A stretch of 19,034 nt of DNA from Flavobacteriaceae bacterium (GCA_949507465.1 CATEMS010000284.1:1-19034); one strand, 5' to 3'; positions 1 to 7,968 are shown, counted from the first letter of the stretch. The notes: generated from the letters alone by a model not told the origin. Numbers and translations: made by a program.

Positions 1-1
1 A

Positions 2-523
2 AAAAAAGAACACTATGAGCTAGCACAAGTTATAGTGCCAAAACACAGCAAGATAATTATCGGTACCCTATGTTTGTATTTTATAGTACAAATAGCCCTG
101 CCACTAAGACATCTGGCCATCAAAGATGATGTTTTATGGACAGAGGAAGGGCACCGTCTAAGTTGGCGCATGATGCTTCGAAGCAAAACAGGGTATACCA
201 CCATATATATCCAAGACAAAAAAACAAAAGAAAAAAGCAAGTACAACATCAAGGAGATGCTCACCAAAAAGCAACAAAAAATTGTTGGCACTAAGCCAGA
301 TGTTATTTGGCAACTGGCTCAAAGAATTAAGCACAAACAAGCCCAAAAAGGAAAAGATGTTGCCGTATTTGCAAATACAAGGGTAAGTGTAAACGGCGGG
401 CCTTATCATCGCTTAATTAATGATACTATAGACCTTGGCCAAGAAAAATGGTCTTCCTTTACACATCAAAGGTGGATTTTACCAGCTCCAAAAAAACTAG
501 CAACCACGACCACAAAAAATTAA
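2..523 (+). CDS. HTTM / vitamin K-dependent gamma-carboxylase-like membrane protein, C-terminal part
   Basis: The reading frame is open from the left edge, so this is the last 173 residues of a protein that starts outside the window. The GTG at 35 is only an internal valine codon. One hydrophobic segment (IIIGTLCLYFIVQIALPL) leads into PLRH, then a soluble tail with the block WTEEGHRLSWRMMLRSKTGY. From memory, that block is typical of bacterial HTTM-domain proteins related to vitamin K-dependent gamma-glutamyl carboxylase, where it follows the last membrane helix; the animal enzymes have a comparable SWDMM segment. The tail ends with a lysine/threonine-rich stretch. Known family members carboxylate glutamate using reduced vitamin K, but the activity of flavobacterial homologues is not established. 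The catalytic N-terminal part is not visible, so function is inferred from the C-terminal block only. Confidence 0.75.
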   Translation, partial: KKEHYELAQVIVPKHSKIIIGTLCLYFIVQIALPLRHLAIKDDVLWTEEGHRLSWRMMLRSKTGYTTIYIQDKKTKEKSKYNIKEMLTKKQQKIVGTKPDVIWQLAQRIKHKQAQKGKDVAVFANTRVSVNGGPYHRLINDTIDLGQEKWSSFTHQRWILPAPKKLATTTTKN

Positions 524-558
524 TAGTTATCTTTATACCTAGCAGATAAATCTCTAGT

Positions 559-666
559 ATGCTGAACAAAAATTCTAAAAAAGACAAAGCGCGCAATATG
601 CAATCTGTGGTATTGCTTATAATATTCATACTAGTGATTATGGGGTTTTTATTAAACCGTTTTTAG
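559..666 (+). CDS. possible 35-residue single-span membrane peptide
   Basis: A short open frame with ATG start and TAG stop. It encodes a basic head (MLNKNSKKDKAR) followed by one strongly hydrophobic helix of about 20 residues and an Asn-Arg-Phe end. The positive-inside pattern predicts a small inner-membrane protein with its N-terminus in the cytoplasm. It starts 35 bases after the upstream stop, so it could be co-transcribed with the carboxylase-like gene. There is no clear ribosome binding site, as is common in Bacteroidota. I recognise no family. It could be a chance frame in A+T-rich DNA, although the charge and hydrophobicity layout argues somewhat for a real gene. Confidence 0.35.
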   Translation: MLNKNSKKDKARNMQSVVLLIIFILVIMGFLLNRF

Positions 667-696
667 AAATCTTTGGCCAAATAAAAATAAAACACC

Positions 697-738
697 CAAG
701 CTATCACAAGCAGTAGCTTGCTTCTAGCCTCAATTTTA
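697..738 (+). terminator. possible hairpin terminator before serS
   Basis: CAAGCTA (697-703) pairs perfectly with TAGCTTG (714-720), and one more T-G pair is possible inside. A CTTCTAGCCTCAATTTT stretch follows. The tail is only moderately T-rich, so termination is plausible but not certain. It lies between the small membrane peptide and the serS promoter region. Confidence 0.35.
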
Positions 739-800
739 AAAGACACTACCCCTAGTTGCTAATTTCTATCACAATAAAGGCCTCATTATTTCAAATTCCA

Positions 801-808
801 TAACTTTG
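801..808 (+). promoter_or_regulatory. candidate serS -7 box TAACTTTG
   Basis: TAACTTTG fits the Bacteroidota -7 consensus TAnnTTTG. It ends 22 bases before the serS ATG, which would give a short leader containing TAAAGGAAAC. No TTG element is seen about 19 bases upstream, so the -33 half is missing or degenerate. Confidence 0.45.
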
Positions 809-830
809 CCTTATAAAAAGTAAAGGAAAC

Positions 831-2102
831 ATGTTAGAAGTACAGCGCATTAGAGATCATAAAGAAACCTTCATTAAAGCCTTAAAAAAAAGAGGGATAG
901 ATGCAACACCAGTTATCAATCAAGTTCTAGATGCAGACGACAACCGTCGTGCTACGCAATCTAAACTAGATGATACCCTAGCAAAAGCCAATACGTTGTC
1001 TAAAGAAATTGGTGTTTTATTCAAATCAGGAAAAGCCGACCAGGCAACTACCCTCAAAGAAAAAACAAGCGCTTTGAAAGAAGCATCAAAAGCCTTGGAT
1101 GAGCAGTTAAAAAATATTTCTAAAATCCTGCAAGAGTTATTGTATACCATACCTAACATCCCTCAAGAGCCAGTACCCTCTGGGCAGGATGAGAATGACA
1201 ATGAGCAAACCCACAGAGAGGGTGATATACCTAAATTAGCTCCAGATGCCATGGCGCACTGGGAACTAGCAAAAAAATACGATATCATAGATTTTGAACT
1301 AGGTGTTAAAATCACAGGTGCTGGATTTCCTGTTTATAAAGGAAAAGGCGCCCGCCTACAACGTGCCCTTATTTCTTATTTTCTTGACAAAAATACAGCA
1401 GCAGGATATACAGAGTACCAAGTGCCACACCTTGTAAATGAGGCCTCTGGCATTGGAACCGGACAACTACCAGATAAGGAAGGGCAAATGTATCACGCAG
1501 GGGTAGATGATTTGTATCTCATACCAACGGCAGAGGTACCGGTTACAAATATGTTTAGAGGAGATTTGATTCAAGAGGAAGATCTTCCCATTGCCTGCAC
1601 TAGTTACACTCCTTGCTTTAGAAGAGAAGCGGGTAGTTACGGCGCCCATGTAAGAGGCCTAAATAGATTGCACCAATTCGATAAGGTAGAAATTGTACGT
1701 GTCGAGCATCCAGATAAGAGTCAAAAAGCATTAGAGGATATGGTAGCGCACGTTTCTAATATATTGAGAGAGTTACAACTTCCTTTCAGGGTTTTGCGCC
1801 TTTGTGGCGGAGATCTTGGGTTTGCAGCAGCAATCACTTATGATTTTGAAGTCTTCTCAACAGCACAAGATAGATGGCTTGAGGTAAGCTCTGTTTCTAA
1901 TTTTGAAACTTTTCAATCAAACAGACTAAAACTTCGCTTCAAAGACACAGATGGCAAAAACAAACTAGCACATACCCTAAACGGTAGTTCAATGGCTTTG
2001 CCAAGAGTATTGGCTGGTATTCTAGAAAATTACCAAACCCCTCAGGGTATTAAAATTCCGGAGGTCCTAGTTCCCTACTGTAGTTTTGACATGATAACCT
2101 AA
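831..2102 (+). CDS. serS: seryl-tRNA synthetase
   Basis: This cytoplasmic class II aminoacyl-tRNA synthetase attaches serine to tRNA-Ser (and to tRNA-Sec where present). The 423-residue length is normal for the family. Residues 1 to about 105 form the charged helical arm (antiparallel coiled coil) that grips the long variable arm of tRNA-Ser. The catalytic core follows: TAEVP (233-237) contacts serine, motif 2 is FRREAGSYG (263-271) followed by RGLNRLHQFDKVE, and motif 3 is NGSSMALPRVLAGILENYQ (384-402) with the conserved arginine. The ATG at 831 follows GTAAAGGAAAC, a plausible purine-rich binding site. The gene has its own -7 box and a strong hairpin after the stop, so it is probably monocistronic. 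Nothing in the sequence looks damaged. Confidence 0.97.
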   Translation: MLEVQRIRDHKETFIKALKKRGIDATPVINQVLDADDNRRATQSKLDDTLAKANTLSKEIGVLFKSGKADQATTLKEKTSALKEASKALDEQLKNISKILQELLYTIPNIPQEPVPSGQDENDNEQTHREGDIPKLAPDAMAHWELAKKYDIIDFELGVKITGAGFPVYKGKGARLQRALISYFLDKNTAAGYTEYQVPHLVNEASGIGTGQLPDKEGQMYHAGVDDLYLIPTAEVPVTNMFRGDLIQEEDLPIACTSYTPCFRREAGSYGAHVRGLNRLHQFDKVEIVRVEHPDKSQKALEDMVAHVSNILRELQLPFRVLRLCGGDLGFAAAITYDFEVFSTAQDRWLEVSSVSNFETFQSNRLKLRFKDTDGKNKLAHTLNGSSMALPRVLAGILENYQTPQGIKIPEVLVPYCSFDMIT

Positions 2103-2136
2103 GGCCCATGTATCCCTTACCCTATTTTAGAGCTAT

Positions 2137-2180
2137 AAACCATTGTTTTACTTTGTAAAGCAGTGGTTTTTCTCTTTATA
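2137..2180 (+). terminator. rho-independent terminator after serS
   Basis: A 15-pair stem is formed by 2137-2151 (AAACCATTGTTTTAC) and 2155-2169 (GTAAAGCAGTGGTTT). It contains two G-U pairs, has a three-base TTT loop, and is followed by TTCTCTTTATA. It lies 35 bases after the serS stop and ends about 30 bases before the next gene. It is the clearest terminator in the window. Confidence 0.75.
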
Positions 2181-2209
2181 GAAGAGGCTAAAAACACTAT
2201 CTTTACCCT

Positions 2210-3985
2210 ATGCGGTTATTGTATGTGTTTTTATTTTTTCTTGTAAGTAGTTCGGTTTTTTCACAAAGCGAAACTCTGGCCGAAAACTACTTTGACCGTG
2301 GAGAATACCAAAAGGCTATTTCTATTTATCAAAAACTATATGCCAAAGCGCCCTACAAAAGCCAGTACACCCTAAGGCTTGTAGAGGCCTATCAGCAGTT
2401 AGAGAACTTTCAGGCTGCTCAAGTATTGTTAGAAAAACAATTAAAATATCGCAACGGGCAAAGCCAATACTTAGTTGATATAGGACATAATTATTCCTTA
2501 CAAAAAAAAGATTCTCTTGCAAACACATACTACGCCAAAGCCCTTGAATTAGTAGCCCAAAAACCAAATTACAGCTCGCTTATTGCCAGAAAGTTTGAAG
2601 AATTTAGCATGCTGGACAAGGCAATTTTAGCCTATGAAAAAGCAATGGAGCTAAATCCAGCAGTAAATTATAACATTCAAGTTGCCCGCATTTATGGAGA
2701 GCAAGGAGCTCTTGAAAAGATGTTTTTAAAATACATCAATGCCGTACAGCTACAACAGCGTTACAAGCCATTAGCGCAGCGTAATTTTAGCCTCTACATC
2801 ACACAAGACCCAAAAAACAAGGCAAATGGCATCCTTAGAAAAATACTACTAAAAAAATTACAGCAGGGACCAAATGTGTTATACAACGAGTTTTTAAGCT
2901 GGTTGTTTATCCAACAAAAAGAATTTGATAAGGCATTTATCCAAGAGAAAGCTATTTATAAAAGAATGGGAGATCAAGACCTTAGAGCAATCATTGATCT
3001 TGCTGAAATTACCTTAGATGAAAAAGACTATCCAAATGCAGAGCAGATCATCAATTTTTTAATTGAAAAATCTGTAACCCCAAGTGCCAAACTCCAGGGA
3101 CATCAATACCTAATGAAAATTAGATTGGCCACTGCCCAAGAAAAAGACTACACAAAAATAGCCCAGGAGTTTGAAACCCTACTTGATTTATATGGCCGTG
3201 CTGGCCAAAGCTATTTGCTTCAAATAGACTACAATCACTTTTTGGCTTTTATTGCCAATAAAGTATCCCTTGCCATTTCCAATCTAAAAAATCTTATCAA
3301 AAAACCCCTAGATCCTTACCAAGAAGCTATGGTAAAAATGGAGTTAGCAGACATACTGGTGTTTGACCAAAAATTTAATAGAGCCCTTATTTATTACTCT
3401 CAAATACAAAATAAAGTGAAGAGTGATGTCTTGGCACAAGAGGCCAGGTTTAAGGTGGCAAGAACAAGTTACTTTAAAGGAGATTTTGTTTGGGCAAAAG
3501 CCCAAACAGATGTATTGCGTAAATCTACCACTCAGCTCATCGCTAATGATGCCTTGAAAATGACACTCATGATTCATGACAACACCCTGGAAGATTCACT
3601 GCAAACAGCTCTAAAAAAATATGCCCGCGCAGATTTCCTTGCCCTTCAAAACAAAAACACCCAAGCCATCGAAGTTTTATCAGAGATTTTGAAAAGCCAC
3701 AAAGGAGAGAAAATAGAAGACGAGGCGCTCTTAAAACAAGCAGAACTCTATGAAATTACTGGGTTTTACAAAAAAGCAGAGGCCAATTACCTTAAAATAA
3801 TTGAGCTGTACAAAGATGAAATCTTAGCAGATGATGCGTATTTTAAGCTCGCAAATTTATACGAAAATCAATTGCAAAACCCTCAAAAAGCAAAAGAGTA
3901 TTACGAGCAAATTATTTTTGATTTTGCAGATAGCATCTATTTTACCCAGGCCAGAAAAAGGTATCGGATCCTGCGAGGAAGCTAA
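2210..3985 (+). CDS. exported tetratricopeptide-repeat protein
   Basis: This 591-residue protein has a Sec signal peptide: the N-terminus is hydrophobic (residues 1-18) and a cleavage site is likely around VFSQS. The rest is built of helical TPR-like repeats, for example ENYFDRGEYQKAISIYQKLY near residue 30 and KKAEANYLKIIELYKDEIL and KAKEYYEQIIFDFADS near the C-terminus. No lipobox cysteine is present, so a periplasmic location is most likely. TPR proteins act as protein-protein scaffolds; no enzymatic motif is seen and the partner is unknown. A TATCTTTA box ends only 3 bases before the ATG. The DUF4286 gene starts 24 bases after the stop, so this gene probably leads the operon that also contains rsmA and mgtE. 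The function is not known; the repeats and export signal are the only supported statements. Confidence 0.88.
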   Translation: MRLLYVFLFFLVSSSVFSQSETLAENYFDRGEYQKAISIYQKLYAKAPYKSQYTLRLVEAYQQLENFQAAQVLLEKQLKYRNGQSQYLVDIGHNYSLQKKDSLANTYYAKALELVAQKPNYSSLIARKFEEFSMLDKAILAYEKAMELNPAVNYNIQVARIYGEQGALEKMFLKYINAVQLQQRYKPLAQRNFSLYITQDPKNKANGILRKILLKKLQQGPNVLYNEFLSWLFIQQKEFDKAFIQEKAIYKRMGDQDLRAIIDLAEITLDEKDYPNAEQIINFLIEKSVTPSAKLQGHQYLMKIRLATAQEKDYTKIAQEFETLLDLYGRAGQSYLLQIDYNHFLAFIANKVSLAISNLKNLIKKPLDPYQEAMVKMELADILVFDQKFNRALIYYSQIQNKVKSDVLAQEARFKVARTSYFKGDFVWAKAQTDVLRKSTTQLIANDALKMTLMIHDNTLEDSLQTALKKYARADFLALQNKNTQAIEVLSEILKSHKGEKIEDEALLKQAELYEITGFYKKAEANYLKIIELYKDEILADDAYFKLANLYENQLQNPQKAKEYYEQIIFDFADSIYFTQARKRYRILRGS

Positions 3986-4009
3986 TAAAAACAGCCTATA
4001 AGAAAGCTT

Positions 4010-4318
4010 ATGTATATATATAACGTGACGATAAACGTAGAAAAGGACATACACCAGAGGTGGTTAGATTGGATGAAAAATAGCCATATCCCAGCCATGT
4101 TAGCGACCCAAAAATTTAGTAAAGCCCTTATGACCAAAGTAATGGTAGAGGAGCAAATAGAAGGTATAACCTACTCGGTACAATACACCACAGACAGCAA
4201 ACAAACTCTAGAGAGGTATTACAAAGAGGATGCTGCAAGACTAAGGGCCCAGAGCAAACAATTTGAGGGTAAATTTATAGCCTTTAGAACAGAGCTAGAG
4301 GTAATATCTGAGCAATAA
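4010..4318 (+). CDS. DUF4286 family protein
   Basis: A 102-residue soluble protein beginning MYIYNVTINVEKDIHQRWLD and ending with FIAFRTELEVISEQ. This matches what I know of DUF4286, a small Bacteroidota family with conserved IPAMLATQKF-like and TYSVQYT segments. The alternation of strands and helices resembles the ferredoxin-like fold of antibiotic-biosynthesis monooxygenase-type proteins, but that is an inference, and no catalytic residues can be named. It sits 24 bases after the TPR gene and 7 bases before rsmA, so it is almost certainly co-transcribed with both. The position suggests a housekeeping role. The function is unknown. Confidence 0.88.
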   Translation: MYIYNVTINVEKDIHQRWLDWMKNSHIPAMLATQKFSKALMTKVMVEEQIEGITYSVQYTTDSKQTLERYYKEDAARLRAQSKQFEGKFIAFRTELEVISEQ

Positions 4319-4325
4319 ACGAACC

Positions 4326-5180
4326 ATGGCAAAAAACAAAAGATACACTAAACACAGCCCGGTTGCTAAGCGAGAATTTAATTCACAAAACCATGGGGTA
4401 CGCGCTAAAAAATTTCTAGGACAACACTTTTTGACAGACGAAAAAATTGCCAATGATATTTCCCAAACCCTTGGCCTTAAAGGGTACAAAAATGTATTGG
4501 AAATTGGACCAGGAACAGGAGTGATGACCAAATATTTGCTACAAAAAGAAATCAATCTTGTAGCCATGGATATAGACAGAGAATCTGTGGAGTATTTAAT
4601 AGCGCATTACCCAAATGAAAACCTTCAGATTCTGGAGGCAGATTTCTTAAAAGAAGACCTCCAAGATTATTTTGGAGACCAGCAATTTGGTATTACAGGT
4701 AACTTCCCTTACAATATATCTACCCAAATTGTATTTAAAATGCTCGAGTTAAAACAGCAGGTGCCAGAATTCAGTGGTATGTTTCAAAAAGAAGTGGCAC
4801 AACGAATTTGCGCCAAAGAAGGCAGTAAAACCTACGGTATCCTCTCTGTACTAACCCAAGTGTTTTATGATGCAGAGTATCTTTTTACAGTGCCACCTAC
4901 AGTATTTAACCCACCACCTAAAGTAGAGAGCGGTGTGCTTAGGTTGCTAAGAAAAGCCTCTTTAGAGATTAATTGCAGCGAAGCCATGCTGTACAAAGTT
5001 GTCAAAACAGCCTTCCAACAAAGACGGAAAACCCTTAGAAATAGCTTAAAATCTTTTAATCTTTCAGATAAAATAAAAGAAGATGCTATCTTTGGGCAAA
5101 GACCCGAGCAGCTATCAGTAGCGCAATTTATTGCACTAACACAAAAATTAGAAGCCGATGCAATTTCAACTCACCAGTGA
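4326..5180 (+). CDS. rsmA: 16S rRNA (adenine1518/1519-N6)-dimethyltransferase
   Basis: RsmA (KsgA) dimethylates two adjacent adenines in the 3'-terminal hairpin of 16S rRNA using S-adenosylmethionine, late in 30S assembly. LGQHFL (31-36) starts the conserved core, VLEIGPGTG (57-65) is the SAM-binding loop, MDID (81-84) holds the acidic ribose-binding residue, and NFPYN (126-130) is the N-[LIF]-PY catalytic motif. The C-terminal helical domain includes FQQRRKTLRNSLK. The 284-residue protein has a basic N-terminal extension of about 24 residues before VRAKKFLGQHFL. I see no in-frame start codon nearer the core, so the ATG at 4326 is used despite the extension. The end overlaps mgtE by 23 bases in another frame, which suggests translational coupling. 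Confidence 0.96.
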   Translation: MAKNKRYTKHSPVAKREFNSQNHGVRAKKFLGQHFLTDEKIANDISQTLGLKGYKNVLEIGPGTGVMTKYLLQKEINLVAMDIDRESVEYLIAHYPNENLQILEADFLKEDLQDYFGDQQFGITGNFPYNISTQIVFKMLELKQQVPEFSGMFQKEVAQRICAKEGSKTYGILSVLTQVFYDAEYLFTVPPTVFNPPPKVESGVLRLLRKASLEINCSEAMLYKVVKTAFQQRRKTLRNSLKSFNLSDKIKEDAIFGQRPEQLSVAQFIALTQKLEADAISTHQ

Positions 5181-6507
5181 TTTTATAGAGCAAATAGCCA
5201 CACTCATTGAAAAAAAAGACGGCAATGCGTTACGCGAAGTATTGCAAGATTTTCACTTTGCAGACATCGCAGAGCTCATAGAGGAACTTAAAAGCGATCA
5301 GGCAATTTACCTGGTTAAACAACTAGAGAGTGATTTAACATCTGAGGCTCTAATGGAGGTAGATGATGATGTACGAGAAAAAATTCTGGAACGCCTCTCA
5401 CCCAAAGAAATTGCCGCAGAACTTCAAGAACTAGACACTGATGATGCCGCAGATATCATTGGAGAACTGGATAAAACCATCCGGCAAAAAGTAATAAATA
5501 AAATCAAAGACCAAGAGCGTGCTGCAGATATTGTTGAGCTTCTTAACTATGATGAGGATACCGCTGGAGCTTTAATGGCCAAAGAACTGGTACAAGTAAA
5601 AGAAACTTGGACCGTTGCAGGATGCGTCCGAGAGATGCGCCGACAGGCAGAGAATGTTACCCGAGTTCATTCTATATATGTTACCAACAAAGATGGAAAA
5701 CTAACTGGTAGACTCTCTCTAAAAGACTTACTCACCGCAGAGGCAAAAACAAAAATTAGTGATGTTTTCATACCAAAGGTAGATTATGTTACGGTACATA
5801 CAGAAAATGAAGAAGTGGCACGTATCATGCAAAAGTATGATTTGGAAGCCATTCCCGTTGTAGATCAACAAGGCGTTTTGGTAGGTAGAATTACCATTGA
5901 TGATATTGTAGATTTTATAAAAGATGAAGCAGAAAAAGATTACCAAATGGCTGCCGGTATCTCTCAAGACGTAGAGGCAGATGACAGTATTTTAGACCTC
6001 ACCAAAGCAAGATTGCCCTGGCTTGTTCTTGGACTTATAGGAGGTCTTGGAAGTGTGTATATCATGAGGGGATATGATGAGGCCCTTGCAACACATGTAG
6101 AATTGTTTTTCTTTACCCCGCTGATTGCTGCCATGGCAGGGAATGTGGGTGTACAATCGAGTGCTATTATTGTTCAGGGTTTGGCCAATGACAATGTCAA
6201 GGGAAGCTTGTTTAAAAGGTTGCTTAAAGAAGTGGGGCTCGCCCTTATAAATGGTTTAACACTTGGCCTTTTGGTTGTTTTATTTGGAATGGTATCTGCA
6301 ATAGACCAAAAAGTTTCCTTTACCATTGCTATTTCTATGCTGCTGGTTATTATAGTAGCAGCGCTAATAGGCACCTTTGTACCCATAATCTTAGACAAAA
6401 AAGGCATTGATCCAGCTATTGCAACAGGTCCCTTTATCACAACAAGCAATGATATTTTTGGGATATTTTTGTTCTTTTTTATAGCCAAGATGATATTGAA
6501 TTTTTAA
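5158..6507 (+). CDS. mgtE: MgtE-type magnesium channel/transporter
   Basis: MgtE is a dimeric Mg2+-selective channel of the inner membrane, gated by intracellular Mg2+. The 449 residues fall into the usual parts: an acidic helical N domain (about 1-130), two CBS domains (about 135-260, for example IPVVDQQGVLVGRITIDDIVDF), a linker helix, and five membrane helices from about residue 285. GNVGVQSSA starts at residue 328 in the pore region. Asp432, in SNDIFG of the last helix, corresponds to the pore aspartate of the characterised Thermus protein. The ATG at 5158 lies inside the end of rsmA, so expression is probably coupled to rsmA. I see no Mg2+ riboswitch; the protein's own Mg2+ sensing would provide control. 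All expected parts are present. Confidence 0.96.
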   Translation: MQFQLTSDFIEQIATLIEKKDGNALREVLQDFHFADIAELIEELKSDQAIYLVKQLESDLTSEALMEVDDDVREKILERLSPKEIAAELQELDTDDAADIIGELDKTIRQKVINKIKDQERAADIVELLNYDEDTAGALMAKELVQVKETWTVAGCVREMRRQAENVTRVHSIYVTNKDGKLTGRLSLKDLLTAEAKTKISDVFIPKVDYVTVHTENEEVARIMQKYDLEAIPVVDQQGVLVGRITIDDIVDFIKDEAEKDYQMAAGISQDVEADDSILDLTKARLPWLVLGLIGGLGSVYIMRGYDEALATHVELFFFTPLIAAMAGNVGVQSSAIIVQGLANDNVKGSLFKRLLKEVGLALINGLTLGLLVVLFGMVSAIDQKVSFTIAISMLLVIIVAALIGTFVPIILDKKGIDPAIATGPFITTSNDIFGIFLFFFIAKMILNF

Positions 6508-6568
6508 GCTTCTACCGCCTGTCGATAATCATGGTAGCCTTCAAATTTATGTCCAAAAAAATAACCCA

Positions 6569-6934
6569 ATGCACCCAATAAACATCAAAGAAAAATTCAG
6601 CAAGTTTGACAAAAAATGGCATCCACACCAAATAGCGGTTGTGGATGACATGCAAATACTACTGGCAAAAGTTCAAGGAGAATTTGTGTGGCACACTCAC
6701 CAAGAGCAAGATGAGCTTTTTTTTGTGCAAAAGGGAGTGTTAGAAATGCATTTTAGAGACAAAATAGAAATCGTCCAACAAGGAGAAATTATTGTTGTTC
6801 CTAAGGGAGTGGAGCATTGTCCTAAAAGTCATACAGATCAAGAAGTACATGTGTTACTTTTTGAAAAACTAGACACCAAACACACCGGAGATGTAATGCA
6901 TGAAAAAACAGTAAACGCCTATCCAAAAATTTAA
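6569..6934 (+). CDS. small single-domain cupin protein
   Basis: A 121-residue protein with both cupin motifs. Motif 1 is around WHTHQEQDELFFVQKG, with His42, His44 and Glu49 as likely metal ligands; motif 2 is PKGVEHCP, with His83 as the fourth ligand. The protein is therefore a small metal-binding beta-barrel, probably dimeric and cytoplasmic. Proteins of this type are annotated only as cupin-domain proteins, and their substrates are unknown. It starts 61 bases after mgtE with no strong promoter box, so it could be read through from that operon or transcribed separately. The first few residues (MHPI) are less certain than the rest, because the conserved sequence begins at about NIKEKFSKF. 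Confidence 0.88.
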   Translation: MHPINIKEKFSKFDKKWHPHQIAVVDDMQILLAKVQGEFVWHTHQEQDELFFVQKGVLEMHFRDKIEIVQQGEIIVVPKGVEHCPKSHTDQEVHVLLFEKLDTKHTGDVMHEKTVNAYPKI

Positions 6935-6986
6935 CTTTTATATAATCTATAGCCATAGATGCCTGAGCAAAGACTTGGTATTTTTG

Positions 6987-6994
6987 TAGCTTTG
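6987..6994 (+). promoter_or_regulatory. candidate -7 box TAGCTTTG before the dehydrogenase gene
   Basis: TAGCTTTG matches TAnnTTTG and ends 9 bases before the ATG at 7004. Transcription from this box would start at or just before the start codon, giving an almost leaderless message for the dehydrogenase/DUF6428/arsenate reductase run. No good -33 TTG is found at the usual distance. Confidence 0.45.
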
Positions 6995-7003
6995 AATTGA
7001 ATA

Positions 7004-7951
7004 ATGAAGATATTACATCTAGATCAAAACCATCCCTTACTCTTGCAGCAACTCACCCAAGCTGGTTTTGACTGCCACCTAGATTACACCTCATCAAAAC
7101 AAGATATAGAAAAAATCATAGCCTCCTATAATGGCATTGTCATTAGAAGTAGGTTTAAAATCGACAAACAATTTATTGATGCGGCTACAAATCTTAAATT
7201 TATAGCCCGTGTTGGAGCTGGTCTAGAAAGCATCGATATTTCTTATGCAGCGCGTAAAAATATAACCCTATTTGCAGCCCCCCAGGGAAATAAAACTGCA
7301 GTAGCAGAGCATGCCCTTGGCATGTTGTTATCACTGTTTAATAAATTAAATAGCGCAGATAGGCAAGTAAAGGCTGGGCAGTGGAATAGAGAGCTTAACA
7401 GAGGGCTGGAGATTCAAGGAAAGACCATTGGCATTATTGGCTACGGAAACATGGGTCGCTCATTTGCAGAAAAATTAAAAGGGTTTAATTGCGAGGTACT
7501 CTGCTATGATATAAAAAAAGATGTTGGAGACAAAAATGCAACTCAAGTATCATTACAACACCTACAAGAAAAGGCAGATGTGCTAAGCCTGCATACCCCT
7601 TGGACCCCACAAACTAACAACATGATTGATGCGGCATTTATAGCTGAGTTTAAAAAACCATTCTGGCTGATTAACACTGCCAGAGGAAAAAGCGTAGTTA
7701 CCAAAGATGTAGTTCGCGCTTTAAAGAGTGGTGCCATACTAGGTGCTGGTTTGGATGTTTTAGAGTATGAAAAATCATCTTTCGAAACATTATTTACAGA
7801 AAAAATCCCATTGGAGTTAGAAGAGCTTTTGGCTATGGACAATGTTCTTTTAAGCCCGCATATTGCAGGTTGGACTATTGAGAGTAAAGAAAAATTAGCC
7901 CAAGTTATTGCCCATAAAATTACCACAACATTCAAAAAGGAAATACAATAG
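7004..7951 (+). CDS. D-isomer-specific 2-hydroxyacid dehydrogenase
   Basis: This is an NAD-dependent dehydrogenase of the D-3-phosphoglycerate dehydrogenase/D-lactate dehydrogenase superfamily, interconverting a 2-hydroxyacid and a 2-oxoacid. The Rossmann loop is GIIGYGNMG (143-151), and Asp169 ends the second strand, favouring NAD over NADP. The catalytic set is present: Arg227 in NTARGK, Glu254 in DVLEYE and His286 in SPHIAG. The 315-residue length is that of a short enzyme without a C-terminal ACT domain, so it is not the long serine-regulated SerA. The substrate cannot be fixed from sequence; phosphoglycerate is possible but unproven. The DUF6428 gene starts 17 bases downstream, so the two are probably co-transcribed. 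Confidence 0.9.
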   Translation: MKILHLDQNHPLLLQQLTQAGFDCHLDYTSSKQDIEKIIASYNGIVIRSRFKIDKQFIDAATNLKFIARVGAGLESIDISYAARKNITLFAAPQGNKTAVAEHALGMLLSLFNKLNSADRQVKAGQWNRELNRGLEIQGKTIGIIGYGNMGRSFAEKLKGFNCEVLCYDIKKDVGDKNATQVSLQHLQEKADVLSLHTPWTPQTNNMIDAAFIAEFKKPFWLINTARGKSVVTKDVVRALKSGAILGAGLDVLEYEKSSFETLFTEKIPLELEELLAMDNVLLSPHIAGWTIESKEKLAQVIAHKITTTFKKEIQ

Positions 7952-7968
7952 TTTAAAATAATAGAACA

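Noticed and set aside
35..37. GTG as the start of a 162-residue protein
   Set aside because: The frame is open to the left edge and the sequence is plainly the C-terminal end of a larger membrane protein.
5130..5200. Mg2+ riboswitch (M-box or similar) for mgtE
   Set aside because: The start lies inside rsmA with no untranslated leader, so there is no room for a riboswitch.
6174..6488. 104-residue minus-strand open frame
   Set aside because: It is the antisense shadow of the mgtE membrane domain; the apparent composition comes from the reverse of hydrophobic codons.
6945..6960. Palindrome ATCTAT-AGCC-ATAGAT between the cupin and dehydrogenase genes
   Set aside because: The stem is six A+T-rich pairs with no T tail. 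It is too short to call a terminator or operator.
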